From Chachezhania sediminis (lineage in GTDB: Bacteria; Pseudomonadota; Alphaproteobacteria; Rhodobacterales; Rhodobacteraceae), in assembly GCF_009765275.1 (NCBI RefSeq), contig NZ_VOPH01000007.1:166393-230392 (forward strand): DNA of 64,000 nt, written 5' to 3'. Shown here piece by piece: positions 49,538 through 58,436 of the stretch. A program made the position numbers and the translations under genes. Each line of letters opens with the position of its first letter. Position 1 is the first letter of the stretch. Under the pieces are notes generated by a model. The model searched no databases. It was not told where the DNA came from and saw only the letters and a list, made by a program, of their open reading frames with translations.

Positions 49538-50381
49538 GCCGGAACGTTTCGGCCTGACCGATGCCCAGTTGAAGGACATGCCCAGCAGCTTTGCCGCGGA
49601 TGCGCTGGCGGGGCAGGTGGCCGTGATCTCGGGCGGGGCCGGGGGGATCGGCCGGGCCACCGCCTGGCAGTTCGCCCGGATGGGCGCGCGGATCGTGATC
49701 ACCGGGCGGAAGGCCGAGAAGATCGACGGGATCGTCGCCGCGCTGACGGAGGCCGGGCATGACGCGCGGGGAGAGGTCGTGGACATCCGCGACCGCGCGT
49801 CCGTCGATGCGTTCTGGGACCGGGTGTGGCTTCAGGGCCCGGTCGACATCCTGATCAACAGCGCGGGCGGGCAGTTCCCGCAGGCGGCCATCGACTTCAC
49901 GCCGAAAGGCTGGGATGCGGTCATCAACACGAACCTGAACGGCACCTGGCACATGATGCAGGCCGCGGCGCTGAAATGGCGCGCGGCCGGGCGGGGCGGG
50001 TCGATTGCCAATATCGTTGTGGTCACGACCGGGGGCCTTCATGGCGTGGCCCATACCATCGCCGCGCGGTCGGGGGTCGTGGGCCTGACAAAGGCCGTAG
50101 CCGTTGAATGGGCGCCGCTGGGGATCCGCGCGAACTGCGTGGCCCCCGGCGCGATCGAGACCGACGGCTGGAACGTCTACACCCCCGAAGCGCGCAATGC
50201 CTATCCGAAAAGCAACCCGATGATGCGGGTCGGCACCGCCTGGGACGTGGCCGAGGCCTGCGCCTATCTCTCCGCCCTTTCGGGCCGGTTCGTGACCGGG
50301 GAAGTCCTGACCGTCGACGGCGGTAGCCAGCACTGGGGCGAGACATGGACAATCCCGAAACCATCCTATTTCCAGACATGA
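49530..50381 (+). CDS. SDR family protein lacking the YxxxK catalytic pair
   Basis: A 283-aa SDR overlapping the acyl-CoA dehydrogenase stop by 8 bp. The cofactor site is intact (SGGAGGIGRATAWQFARMG, NSAGGQF), but the active-site stretch reads HTIAARSGVVGLTKAVAVEWAP: there is no Tyr and the Lys position is Arg. PECR/DECR-type SDRs lack this Tyr but keep Lys; loss of both is unusual. It may be a divergent 2-enoyl or dienoyl-CoA reductase, or a catalytically altered protein such as AtuG-type SDRs. Function uncertain. Confidence 0.75.
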   Translation: MAEPERFGLTDAQLKDMPSSFAADALAGQVAVISGGAGGIGRATAWQFARMGARIVITGRKAEKIDGIVAALTEAGHDARGEVVDIRDRASVDAFWDRVWLQGPVDILINSAGGQFPQAAIDFTPKGWDAVINTNLNGTWHMMQAAALKWRAAGRGGSIANIVVVTTGGLHGVAHTIAARSGVVGLTKAVAVEWAPLGIRANCVAPGAIETDGWNVYTPEARNAYPKSNPMMRVGTAWDVAEACAYLSALSGRFVTGEVLTVDGGSQHWGETWTIPKPSYFQT

Positions 50382-50391
50382 GGGCCGGCAC

Positions 50392-50814
50392 ATGGACCTG
50401 ACGCAAGGCGCCCGCTACCGGACCGAGGCGCGGACCATAACCGAGACCGATATCGTCGGTTTCGCGGGGCTTTCGGGGGATTTCACGCCGATCCACACGG
50501 ATGCGGAATTCGCCCGCACCACGCCCTACGGCGAACGTACCGCGCATGGGCCGCTGGTCCTGTCGGTGGTCATCGGGCTGGCCACGCGGCTGGGGATCTT
50601 CGGCGAACGGGTGATCGGGCTGCGCAATATCGGCTGGGATTTCTCGGGCGGGGTGCGGATCGGCGACACGATCCATGGCGAGGTCGAGATCGCCGGGATC
50701 CGCCCGTCGTCCAAGCCCGGGCGCGCGGTCGGCACCTTCGCCTTCCGCGTGCTGAACCAGCGGGAGGAGACGGTGCAGACCGGCCAGATGATCGTCGTCC
50801 TGAAGGACGGCTGA
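50392..50814 (+). CDS. MaoC-family acyl dehydratase
   Basis: A 140-aa single-hotdog MaoC protein with the full hydratase signature (FAGLSGDFTPIHTDAEFARTTPYGERTAHGPL). It hydrates a 2-enoyl-CoA to the (3R)-hydroxyacyl-CoA or a related intermediate. It follows the SDR by 10 bp with a GAGGG-type ribosome-binding site. Last gene of the plus-strand unit; an inverted-repeat hairpin at 50828 separates it from the convergent ligase. Confidence 0.85.
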   Translation: MDLTQGARYRTEARTITETDIVGFAGLSGDFTPIHTDAEFARTTPYGERTAHGPLVLSVVIGLATRLGIFGERVIGLRNIGWDFSGGVRIGDTIHGEVEIAGIRPSSKPGRAVGTFAFRVLNQREETVQTGQMIVVLKDG

Positions 50815-50827
50815 CATCCGGGCCTTG

Positions 50828-50850
50828 GCCGGGCCGCCTATCGGCCCGGC
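50828..50850. terminator. bidirectional hairpin between convergent MaoC and ligase genes
   Basis: Perfect 9-bp stem GCCGGGCCG with loop CCTAT, overlapping the ligase stop codon. There is no U-tract, so intrinsic termination is plausible but unproven. Confidence 0.45.
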
Positions 50851-52367
50851 AGTTCCGCTTTCAGCTGCGCCTCGATTTCGTGCCGGACGATCTTGCCGGT
50901 CGTGCTGCGGGGCAGGGCATCATAGTCGACGAACCGCACCTCGCGCGGGCGCTTGTAGCCGGCCAGGTGCGCGCGGCACAGGGTTTCGACCCCGGCCGCA
51001 TCCAGCGTGTCGTCCTGACGCGCGATGAAGGCCACCGGGATTTCGCCCCATTGAGGATCGGCCTTCCGGACCACGACGGCATCGCGGACGCGCGGGTCGG
51101 CCAGCAGGACGCGTTCCACTTCGGCGGGATAGATGTTCTCGCCCCCCGACTTGATCATGTATTTGGCCCGGTCGACGAAATCATAGCTGCCGTCCGGATT
51201 GCGCCGGAACATGTCGCCCATCCGGAACCGCCCGTCAGCGAAGTCCTTCGCGTTGGCGTCTGCAGCGTTCCAGTAGCCGCTGAAGATCGTGGGCCCGCGG
51301 ACCGACATCTCTCCGGGATCGCCGTCGGAGACGGGCTGGCCGTCCGTGTCCACGAGGTTGATGGTCACTAGCGAACTTGGCCTTTTCGAAAGGTTGCCAT
51401 GCAGCAGGTCGTCGGGTGACATCAGCCGACCGGAACAGGGCGGCAGCCCCGTTTCGGTCGACCCGAAACTGTTGAGATAGGGCGCCCCGGTCAGCCGCGC
51501 CAGATCGGCCGCAACCGCGCGGGGGACAAGGTCGATCATGGCGCCTATTGCCCGGATCCCTGCGACCTGCGTGCCTTCGGCCTTCAGGATCGCCACAACC
51601 GGCTCGATCGACCCGGGCATGAGCAGCAGCCAGCCCAGCCGGTGCGTACCCATGATGTCGACGATCCGCCGGGGGTCCAGCCCGTCGATGACATGGACCG
51701 TGCCGCCGAACATCAGCGTCGCCAGCACCTGATCGGTCGAACCCATATGGAACATCGGCGCCCAGGCGATGAAACCATCCGAAGGCCCCACAGTGAAGTC
51801 TGTGCGATATACGCACATTCGTGCGATTTCCGCACGATGGCTGATCAGCGCCCCCTTGGGCAGGCCAGTCGTGCCGCTGGTGTAGAGGATCACCAGACCG
51901 TCCTCCGGATCGACGTCCGGCAGGTCCGTGGCGGGGACGGGCAGGTCGTTCAGGTCCCGGTCGATGACCAGCGCGGGCAGGTTCAGCCCGGTGGCCTTCC
52001 ACGCCTCTTCGTGACGGGCCGAGACCAGGACCAGCCCGGGCGTCACCATGTCGATGCAGTGGCGCAGCTCCTCGCGGTTCAGCCGCCAGTTCTGGCAGGC
52101 TACGATCAGTCCAAGCGCGGCGGCGGCCAGCTGGATCTCGACGAAGGCGCGGCGGTTCTCGGACAAAAGCGCGATCCGGTCGCCGCGGACCAGCCCGCGG
52201 GCACGGAACAGCGCCGCCAGCCGCAGGGCGCGCCGTTCCAGTTCGGCATAGCCGACCGTGCCATCGGCGTCCGACAGCGCCACCGCATCGGGTGCCGCGC
52301 GCACCTGCGCATGGAACAGGTCGAAGACACTGGCCATTCCGGCCCTGGCTGTCGGTACGTTTGCCAT
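50838..52367 (-). CDS. AMP-forming acyl-CoA synthetase
   Basis: 509 aa from the ATG at 52367 (MANVPTARAGMASVFDL); GGGGGAG lies just upstream, and longer starts overlap the TetR gene. It has the ATP motif LYTSGTTGLPKGALISH, the GSTETGLPP region, the hinge DRAKYMIKSGGENIYPAEVE and the catalytic Lys in TTGKIVRHEI. It activates a carboxylic acid to acyl-CoA. It lies 16 bp downstream of TetR (3), with which it is probably co-transcribed. Substrate unknown. Confidence 0.88.
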   Translation of the reverse strand: MANVPTARAGMASVFDLFHAQVRAAPDAVALSDADGTVGYAELERRALRLAALFRARGLVRGDRIALLSENRRAFVEIQLAAAALGLIVACQNWRLNREELRHCIDMVTPGLVLVSARHEEAWKATGLNLPALVIDRDLNDLPVPATDLPDVDPEDGLVILYTSGTTGLPKGALISHRAEIARMCVYRTDFTVGPSDGFIAWAPMFHMGSTDQVLATLMFGGTVHVIDGLDPRRIVDIMGTHRLGWLLLMPGSIEPVVAILKAEGTQVAGIRAIGAMIDLVPRAVAADLARLTGAPYLNSFGSTETGLPPCSGRLMSPDDLLHGNLSKRPSSLVTINLVDTDGQPVSDGDPGEMSVRGPTIFSGYWNAADANAKDFADGRFRMGDMFRRNPDGSYDFVDRAKYMIKSGGENIYPAEVERVLLADPRVRDAVVVRKADPQWGEIPVAFIARQDDTLDAAGVETLCRAHLAGYKRPREVRFVDYDALPRSTTGKIVRHEIEAQLKAELPGR

Positions 52368-52383
52368 CGCGATCTCCCCCATG

Positions 52384-53079
52384 TCACCCAAGCCCGTTGA
52401 CCGCCGCCTCAAGCCGCGTTGCCAGCGCCTCCAGCCGGTCGATCGGCAGGTCCTCTGCTGCTTCCTCCGGACGGGCGCACAGCCCGTGCAGGACCAGGTC
52501 GACGATGGCATCGGCGGTGGCATCGGGATCTATCGTCCCTTCGCTGCGCAGATAGGCCCAGCTTCGATGCTCGACCCCGCCATAGATGAAGTCGCGTACC
52601 ATGGTCAGGTCCAGGTCCTGTCGAACCCGCCCGGCGGCCATCGCTTCCTGCACGATCTCCAGCGTCCGCAACGTGTAAAGCCGGTTCAGGCGGAACACGG
52701 CCGTATCGCGATAGTCCGGCGCGCTGCGGACATGATCGAACATCAGGCGACACATCTCCGGGTCGTCGTGGATCGTCTTCAGGTGCCGCCAGATCATGTA
52801 GCGCAACCGGTTCCGCGTCCCCGCGATGCACGAAAGCTGGCGGGCATAGTCGGCCAGCATGTCCTCGTACCATTGTTCGACGACCTTGGTCAGCAGGTCG
52901 TGCTTGTGGGTGAAAAAGCGGTAGATGCTGCCCTCGACGACATTGGCGCGCCGCGCGATGCTGGCCATCGACGCCCCTTCAAAGCCCGAGATGCGGAATT
53001 CCTCGCTGGCGGCGGCCATGATGTCGGCGATGCGTTCCTCGCGCGGGCGGCGGGTGGCCGGGGCTTGCGGGCGCGTCAT
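52384..53079 (-). CDS. TetR-family transcriptional regulator (3)
   Basis: 231 aa from the ATG at 53079, overlapping the crotonase stop by 4 bp. The HTH (EERIADIMAAASEEFRISGF...NVVEGSIYRFFTHKHDLL) and ligand domain (YMIWRHLKTIHDDPEMCRLMF, GGVEHRSWAYLRSEG) are close to those of TetR (1) and (2), marking three paralogues within 26 kb. The nearest TGAG box (53954) lies upstream of this crotonase-TetR-ligase operon, consistent with autoregulation. Confidence 0.9.
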   Translation of the reverse strand: MTRPQAPATRRPREERIADIMAAASEEFRISGFEGASMASIARRANVVEGSIYRFFTHKHDLLTKVVEQWYEDMLADYARQLSCIAGTRNRLRYMIWRHLKTIHDDPEMCRLMFDHVRSAPDYRDTAVFRLNRLYTLRTLEIVQEAMAAGRVRQDLDLTMVRDFIYGGVEHRSWAYLRSEGTIDPDATADAIVDLVLHGLCARPEEAAEDLPIDRLEALATRLEAAVNGLG

Positions 53080-53894
53080 CGCGGGGCCTTCACGGCAAAG
53101 GCGGGCGGGCGTTTTTCGACGAAGGCCGTCATTCCTTCCCGCGATTCCGCAGTCGAGAAGGTCTCGAAGACTGCATCCAGCGCGATGGCGTCGGCCTCTT
53201 CGGGCGATGCGGTTTCGGTGCGATAGGCCGCGCGCTTGGTGGCGGCGACGGCGCGGGGCCCGCAGACCAGGAAGCGTTCGGCAAAGGTCAGCGCCGCGGG
53301 CAGAAGTGCGTCGGGCGCGTGGACGGCGCCGACAAGGCCCATGGCCAGCGCGGCCTCGGCCGTGATCGAATCGCCCGACAGAAGCAGGTCCAGCGCCGCC
53401 GGCCGGCCGACCAGCCGCTGCAGTTGCTGAACGCCATTCCCTCCGGCGGCAAGGCCCAGCCGGACTTCGGGCTGGCCGATGCGGGCCGACGCGCTCATCA
53501 GGCGGAAGTCGCAGGCGATGGCCAGTTCCATCCCGCCGCCCAGGGCATGGCCGTTGATCGCCGCGATGACCGGGCAGGGGATCCTGCGGAGCAGTCCGAA
53601 GACGTCCAGCACCCGGCGGACATACACGTCGCGTACGCCGCCCGGATTGGCGGTCATCGGGCTTTCTGGGTCCGTGAAATAGGTCAGTTGCGCCCCGCCA
53701 CAGAAGGCGCGGCCCCGTCCGGTGACAATCACGGCGCGCGGTTCGGCGCGGATCATGGCGCGGAAGGCCGCCTCCATCGCGTCCATCATCTCCCACGTGA
53801 GCGTGTTCATCGTGGCGTCCCGGGCCAGCACCAGCCGGGCGATGCCGGGCGCCGGCCAGTTGGTCAGGATGGCGTCTTCCTGCGTGTCGGTCAT
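53076..53894 (-). CDS. enoyl-CoA hydratase/isomerase family protein
   Basis: A 272-aa crotonase (GRGRAFCGGAQLTYF oxyanion region; GHALGGGMELAIACDFRLM keeps the first catalytic Glu; the second region IGQPEVRLGLAAGGNGVQQLQRL lacks the second). This pattern fits hydratases or isomerases of specialised acyl-CoAs. It heads a minus-strand operon with TetR and acyl-CoA ligase, divergent from the Liv importer at 54 kb, and shares the operator at 53954 with it. Confidence 0.85.
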   Translation of the reverse strand: MTDTQEDAILTNWPAPGIARLVLARDATMNTLTWEMMDAMEAAFRAMIRAEPRAVIVTGRGRAFCGGAQLTYFTDPESPMTANPGGVRDVYVRRVLDVFGLLRRIPCPVIAAINGHALGGGMELAIACDFRLMSASARIGQPEVRLGLAAGGNGVQQLQRLVGRPAALDLLLSGDSITAEAALAMGLVGAVHAPDALLPAALTFAERFLVCGPRAVAATKRAAYRTETASPEEADAIALDAVFETFSTAESREGMTAFVEKRPPAFAVKAPR

Positions 53895-53953
53895 TCCTGA
53901 ACCTCCCTCACTCCGCGTCGAAAAACCGTTGACAGCCCCCGGGGGTGCCCCTG

Positions 53954-53972
53954 TAATGAAGATAGTTCATTA
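53954..53972. promoter_or_regulatory. perfect 7-bp-arm TGAG-type box between crotonase operon and Liv operon
   Basis: Arm TAATGAA, spacer GATAG, exact reverse complement TTCATTA. It has the same TGA-N7-TCA geometry as the other boxes; 60 bases upstream of the crotonase start and about 190 bases upstream of the livF-type gene. No TTCC box is seen in this region. Confidence 0.6.
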
Positions 53973-54158
53973 AAGATGATCCAGACGCAAGAGGGTAACT
54001 CCGCGAAACGGATCGCTGAGCGCAAGCGGAGGGGATATTGCTAGTGATAAAAGGTAAGAACCTCGGTCTTATCAGGCTGGGTCAGGCTTCCGCGAAGGGC
54101 GCGCAAGTAATAAATGCAATTCATTTGCGGCGACGCAGCATCCTGTGCCGCAAGTGCA

Positions 54159-54947
54159 ATGCTTGAGCTGCGGAACGTTCAGGTTCTGTATGACCGCGCC
54201 ATCGAAGCGGTGCGCGACGTGTCGCTTTCCGTGCCCGAGGGGCAGATGATCGCGCTGCTGGGGTCCAACGGGGCCGGCAAGTCGACGATCCTGAAGGCGA
54301 TCAGCGGCGTGCTGTACCAGGAAGACGGCGAGATCGTGTCGGGTTCGGTCGTGCTGGACGGCGCCCCCCTGGGCAGCCGGTCGCCGGCCGACATCGTCCG
54401 CCGCGGCCTGATTCAGGTGCCGGAGGGGCGCGCGCTGTTCGCGCCGCTGACGGTCGAGGAGAACCTGCTGATGGGCGGCTTCACCCGCAACCGGGCCGAG
54501 GCGCGCGATGACATCGAACGGGTCTATGCCCTGTTCCCGCGGGTGAAGGAACGGCGGCACCAGATCGCGGGATATCTGTCGGGCGGGGAGCAGCAGATGG
54601 TTGCGATCGGGCGCGCGCTGATGGCGCGGCCGCGGATGATCATGCTGGACGAACCGTCGCTGGGTCTGGCGCCGCAGATCGTCGACGCGATCTTCGATGC
54701 CATCGTCGACCTGAACCGGTCGGCCGGACTGACGGTGCTGCTGGTGGAACAGAACGCGCAGCTGGCGCTGGATGTGACCTCCTACGGCTACATCATCGAA
54801 AACGGGCGCATCGTGCTGGATGGGCCGGTCGAGGCGCTGCGGGCCAACAACGACGTGCAGGAATTCTATCTGGGCATGGCCGGCGGCGAACGGCGGTCGA
54901 TGCGGGACGTGAAGCACTACAAGCGCCGCAAGAGGTGGCTGTCATGA
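54159..54947 (+). CDS. livF: ABC transporter ATP-binding protein (LivF-type, second system)
   Basis: 262 aa from the ATG at 54159 (MLELRNVQVLYDRAI); an in-frame ATG at 54114 adds 15 unconserved residues, and neither start has a strong ribosome-binding site. Walker A is GSNGAGKST, the signature LSGGEQQM, Walker B MIMLDEPSLGLAP. The C-terminal extension MRDVKHYKRRKRWL is a feature of LivF proteins in operons with an AMP ligase. First gene of the second, complete Liv importer. Confidence 0.88.
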   Translation: MLELRNVQVLYDRAIEAVRDVSLSVPEGQMIALLGSNGAGKSTILKAISGVLYQEDGEIVSGSVVLDGAPLGSRSPADIVRRGLIQVPEGRALFAPLTVEENLLMGGFTRNRAEARDDIERVYALFPRVKERRHQIAGYLSGGEQQMVAIGRALMARPRMIMLDEPSLGLAPQIVDAIFDAIVDLNRSAGLTVLLVEQNAQLALDVTSYGYIIENGRIVLDGPVEALRANNDVQEFYLGMAGGERRSMRDVKHYKRRKRWLS

Positions 54948-55717
54948 GTTTCCTGAAACTGGACGGCGTGACCAAGACCTTCGGCGGGCTGACCGCGGTC
55001 AATGCCGTCGACCTGACGGTCGAGAAGGGCCAGATCTACAGCCTGATCGGGCCCAACGGGGCGGGGAAGACGACGCTGTTCAACCTGATCAGCTCGATCT
55101 TTCCGGTCAGCGCGGGGCGCATCACCTTCGACGGGCAGGACATTACCCGGACGCCGACCCATGCGATGGCAGGGCTGGGCATGGCGCGGACCTTCCAGAA
55201 CCTGGCGGTCTTCAAGCACGAGACGGTGGTGAACAACATCCTTGTGGGCCTGCATTCCAGCCTGCGGACCGACCTGTTTTCGGCCGCGATCTTCTGGGGA
55301 CGCGCCCGTAGGGAAGAGATCCGCGCGCGGGAGAGGGCGGAAGAGATCATCGAATTCCTTGAAATCGAGGACCTGCGCGATCTGCCGGTGGGGACGCTGT
55401 CCTATGGCCAGCAGAAGCGGGTCGAACTGGGCCGGGCGCTGGCGGTGGATCCGAAGCTGTTGCTTCTGGACGAGATGGTGTCGGGCATGAACCAGGAAGA
55501 GCGCGAGGAGATCGGCCGCTTCGTCCTGGACCTGAAGGAGGAGCTGGGGATGACCGTCTTCATGGTCGAACACGACATGGGCATCGTTATGGACATCTCG
55601 GACCGGGTCTGCGTGATGCACCACGGATCGAAGATCGCCGAGGGCACGCCGGCCGAGGTGTCGGCCGATCCGGTGGTGATCGAGGCCTATCTGGGCAGCC
55701 GGAGCCGTGCGGCATGA
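54944..55717 (+). CDS. livG: ABC transporter ATP-binding protein (LivG-type, second system)
   Basis: 257 aa from the ATG at 54944, which overlaps the livF stop (ATGA). Walker A is GPNGAGKT (36-43), the signature LSYGQQKRVELG, Walker B LLLLDEMVSGMN (Glu kept, Pro replaced) and the H-loop MVEHD. It energises the LivHM pair encoded after the ligase. It overlaps the ligase start by 4 bp. Confidence 0.9.
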   Translation: MSFLKLDGVTKTFGGLTAVNAVDLTVEKGQIYSLIGPNGAGKTTLFNLISSIFPVSAGRITFDGQDITRTPTHAMAGLGMARTFQNLAVFKHETVVNNILVGLHSSLRTDLFSAAIFWGRARREEIRARERAEEIIEFLEIEDLRDLPVGTLSYGQQKRVELGRALAVDPKLLLLDEMVSGMNQEEREEIGRFVLDLKEELGMTVFMVEHDMGIVMDISDRVCVMHHGSKIAEGTPAEVSADPVVIEAYLGSRSRAA

Positions 55718-57561
55718 CCCTGACCCGAGACGATATTCTGGGACTGACCATGCCGCAGGTGCTGCAGCGCCGGGCGGAGGACCATGGCGCGCGGCTGGCG
55801 CTGCGCGAGAAGGTCCGCGGCCTGTGGCGGCGGACGACCTGGGCCGAATACTTCGCCAATGCGCGGCGCGCGGCCATCGGGCTTTACGCCATGGGCTTCC
55901 GGCCCGGCGACCGGCTGGCGATCGCGTCCGAGGACACGCCGGAATGGTACTATTGCGATCTGGCGGCGCAGATGCTGGGCGGGGCGGGTCTGGGGATTTA
56001 TCCCACCAACCCCTGGCCGGAACTGCAATATGTCGTGCGTCATTCCCGCGCCCGGGTGATCGTCTGCGGCGACCAGGAACAGACCGACAAGGTGCTGGAC
56101 GCACAGGCCAACGAAGGCGGCCTGCCGGACCTGGAACGCGTCATCTGCGTCGACATGAAGGGCATGCGGTCCTATGACCGCGCCGGGCTGATGTCCTGGG
56201 ACGACCTGATGGCGCTGGGGGACGAGAACGAGGCCACCCACGGTGCCGAGGTCGACCGTCTGATCGCCGGCGGGAAGCCCGACGATACGGCGATCATCGT
56301 CTATACCTCGGGCACGACCGGCATGCCCAAGGGCGCGATGCTGAGCCATCGCAACATGCTGGCCTCGGCCTGCGAGATCTCGCGGATCCACGGGCTGGAC
56401 GCGTCCTGCTATTCGGTGCTGTGCTATCTGCCCTTGTGCCACGTGGCGGAACGCAGCTTTTCGCTGGTGCAGCAACTGGTGACGGGCTGCGCCGTGTCCT
56501 TCGCGGAATCCGTCGACACCGTGGTGGTGAACCTGCGGGAAATCGCGCCGCTGGGCTTTCTGGGCGTGCCACGGATCTGGGAGAAGATGCAGCAGAGCAT
56601 CGAATACCGGGTCCGCGACACTACTCCGCTCCAACGCCGCGTCTACAATGCCACCCTGACCCGCGGGCGCGAGATCGCCCGGCGACGGCTGGACAACGGC
56701 GGCAGTTTCGCGTCGCTGGCGGACCGGCTGGCCTACTTCGCCCTGTGGATGGTCTGTTTCCGCAGCCTGCAGCGGTTCCTGGGCCTGAACCGGGTCCGGA
56801 CCGGGTTCTGCGGCGGGGCCTCGATTTCGGAAGAGGTGCTGCTGTTCTTCTGGACGCTGGGCGTGCCGGTCTTCCAGATCTACGGCATGACCGAATGCGC
56901 CGGCGCCTCGCACACGCAGCGCCCCGGGTTCACGAGCCTTGGCAGTTCCGGCCCGAACCTGGCCTGCGTCGAACAGACCGTCGCCTCGGACGGAGAGCTG
57001 CTGCTGAAGGGCGACAGCTGCTTTCAGGGCTACCTGTTCAACGATCAGGCCACGGCCGATGCCTATGCAGGCGGCTGGCTTCATACCGGCGACATCGTCG
57101 AGATCGGCGAAGGCGGGGACACCCGCGTGCTGGACCGCAAGAAGGACATCCTGATCACCTCGGGCGGCAAGAACATCACGCCGTCCCTGATCGAGAACGC
57201 GCTGAAGGACAGCCCCTATATCCGCGAGGCGATCCTGCTGGGCGATGGGCGCAAGTTCCTGGCCGCGCTGATCCAGATCGATCTGGAGACGACGGGAAAA
57301 TGGGCCCAGGCCAATGCGATCCAGTACACGACCTATCGGACACTTGCCGAAAACGCGGCCGTCCGGGACCTGATCGCGGAAGAGGTCAGCCGGGTCAATG
57401 CCCGTTTCGCCCGGGTCGAGAACATCCGCAAGTTCGAGATCCTGCGCAAGGAACTGGACCATGACGACGGCGAGCTGACGGCCACCATGAAGGTCCGCCG
57501 CAAGGCCATCGAGACCAAGTTCAGCGCCGAAATCGACATCATCTACGGGAGTGCCGCGTGA
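55714..57561 (+). CDS. long-chain-type AMP-dependent acyl-CoA ligase embedded in the transporter operon
   Basis: A 615-aa FadD15/long-chain-type ANL ligase. The ATP motif is YTSGTTGMPKGAMLSHRN, the acceptor motif YGMTECAGASH and the hinge DRKKDILITSGGKNITPSLIE. It sits between livG and livH with 4-bp overlaps, a recurring arrangement that suggests CoA activation of the acid as it is imported. Its size and C-terminal insertion distinguish it from the two shorter ligases in this window. The substrate may be bulky or aromatic; not determined. Confidence 0.9.
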   Translation: MTLTRDDILGLTMPQVLQRRAEDHGARLALREKVRGLWRRTTWAEYFANARRAAIGLYAMGFRPGDRLAIASEDTPEWYYCDLAAQMLGGAGLGIYPTNPWPELQYVVRHSRARVIVCGDQEQTDKVLDAQANEGGLPDLERVICVDMKGMRSYDRAGLMSWDDLMALGDENEATHGAEVDRLIAGGKPDDTAIIVYTSGTTGMPKGAMLSHRNMLASACEISRIHGLDASCYSVLCYLPLCHVAERSFSLVQQLVTGCAVSFAESVDTVVVNLREIAPLGFLGVPRIWEKMQQSIEYRVRDTTPLQRRVYNATLTRGREIARRRLDNGGSFASLADRLAYFALWMVCFRSLQRFLGLNRVRTGFCGGASISEEVLLFFWTLGVPVFQIYGMTECAGASHTQRPGFTSLGSSGPNLACVEQTVASDGELLLKGDSCFQGYLFNDQATADAYAGGWLHTGDIVEIGEGGDTRVLDRKKDILITSGGKNITPSLIENALKDSPYIREAILLGDGRKFLAALIQIDLETTGKWAQANAIQYTTYRTLAENAAVRDLIAEEVSRVNARFARVENIRKFEILRKELDHDDGELTATMKVRRKAIETKFSAEIDIIYGSAA

Positions 57562-58433
57562 TGGACCTTTTCCTTCTGTTTGTCTCGACCGGGCTGGTGA
57601 TCGGGGCGTCCTACGGGCTGATCGCGATGGGTTTCGCGCTGGTCTACAAGGCCACGGGCGTGGTGAACTTCGCCCATGGCGAGCTGGTGATGCTGACGGC
57701 CTATGTCGCCTTCAGCCTGACGCAGGCCTTCGATCTGTCCTTCATTCCGCTGATGCTGGTGACGATCCCGATTTCCATGCTGATCGGACTGGCGCTGGAG
57801 AGGATCTTCATCCGTCCGATGCTGGGGGAACCGGTCTTTTCCATCGTCATGGTAACGATCGGGCTGGCGGTGATCCTGCGGGGTGTCACGATGATGATCT
57901 GGGGGCCGGACCCGCACAACCTGACCGCCGGCGTCACCACCCGCGTGATCATGATCGGCCATCTGCCGTTCTATGCCGCGCAGCTGATGTCCATCGCGGC
58001 ACTGGCAATCTGTACCGCGCTGGCCTGGGCCTTCCTGCGGTTTTCCCGCATCGGCATCGCCATGCGGGCCGTGGCGGCGCATGAGACGGCTGCGCTGCTG
58101 GTCGGCATTTCGGTCAAGCGGATCCATGCCATCGCCTGGGCCCTGTCCGCGGCACTGGCCGCCGTGGCGGGCGTCCTTTTTGCCATGAACTTCAAGCTGG
58201 CGCCCGATCTGTGGTTCCAGGGACTGAAATCCTTCCCGGCGGTGATCCTTGGCGGGCTGGATGCCATCCTCGGCTCGGCCATGGCCGGTCTGATCATCGG
58301 CCTGATCGAAAACCTGTCCCAGGGCTATATCGGCCAGGGCCTGCGCGAGACGTCCGGCTTCATCGTCATCATCGTCGTCCTGATGGTCCGTCCGTACGGC
58401 CTGTTCGGCGACAAGGACATCGAAAGGGTCTGA
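57561..58433 (+). CDS. livH: LivH-type ABC permease (second system)
   Basis: 290 aa from the ATG at 57561, overlapping the ligase TGA. Hydrophobic throughout, with the LivH signature GLIAMGFALVYKATGVVNFAHGELVM and AVILGGLDAILGSAMAGLIIG. Partner of the following LivM (3-bp gap). Confidence 0.9.
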   Translation: MDLFLLFVSTGLVIGASYGLIAMGFALVYKATGVVNFAHGELVMLTAYVAFSLTQAFDLSFIPLMLVTIPISMLIGLALERIFIRPMLGEPVFSIVMVTIGLAVILRGVTMMIWGPDPHNLTAGVTTRVIMIGHLPFYAAQLMSIAALAICTALAWAFLRFSRIGIAMRAVAAHETAALLVGISVKRIHAIAWALSAALAAVAGVLFAMNFKLAPDLWFQGLKSFPAVILGGLDAILGSAMAGLIIGLIENLSQGYIGQGLRETSGFIVIIVVLMVRPYGLFGDKDIERV

Positions 58434-58436
58434 GCC

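Noticed and set aside
54107..54125. AAATG-N5-CATTT inverted repeat before the second livF gene
   Set aside because: The spacing does not match the TGAG box (no TGA-N7-TCA) and 5-bp AT-rich arms are weak on their own.
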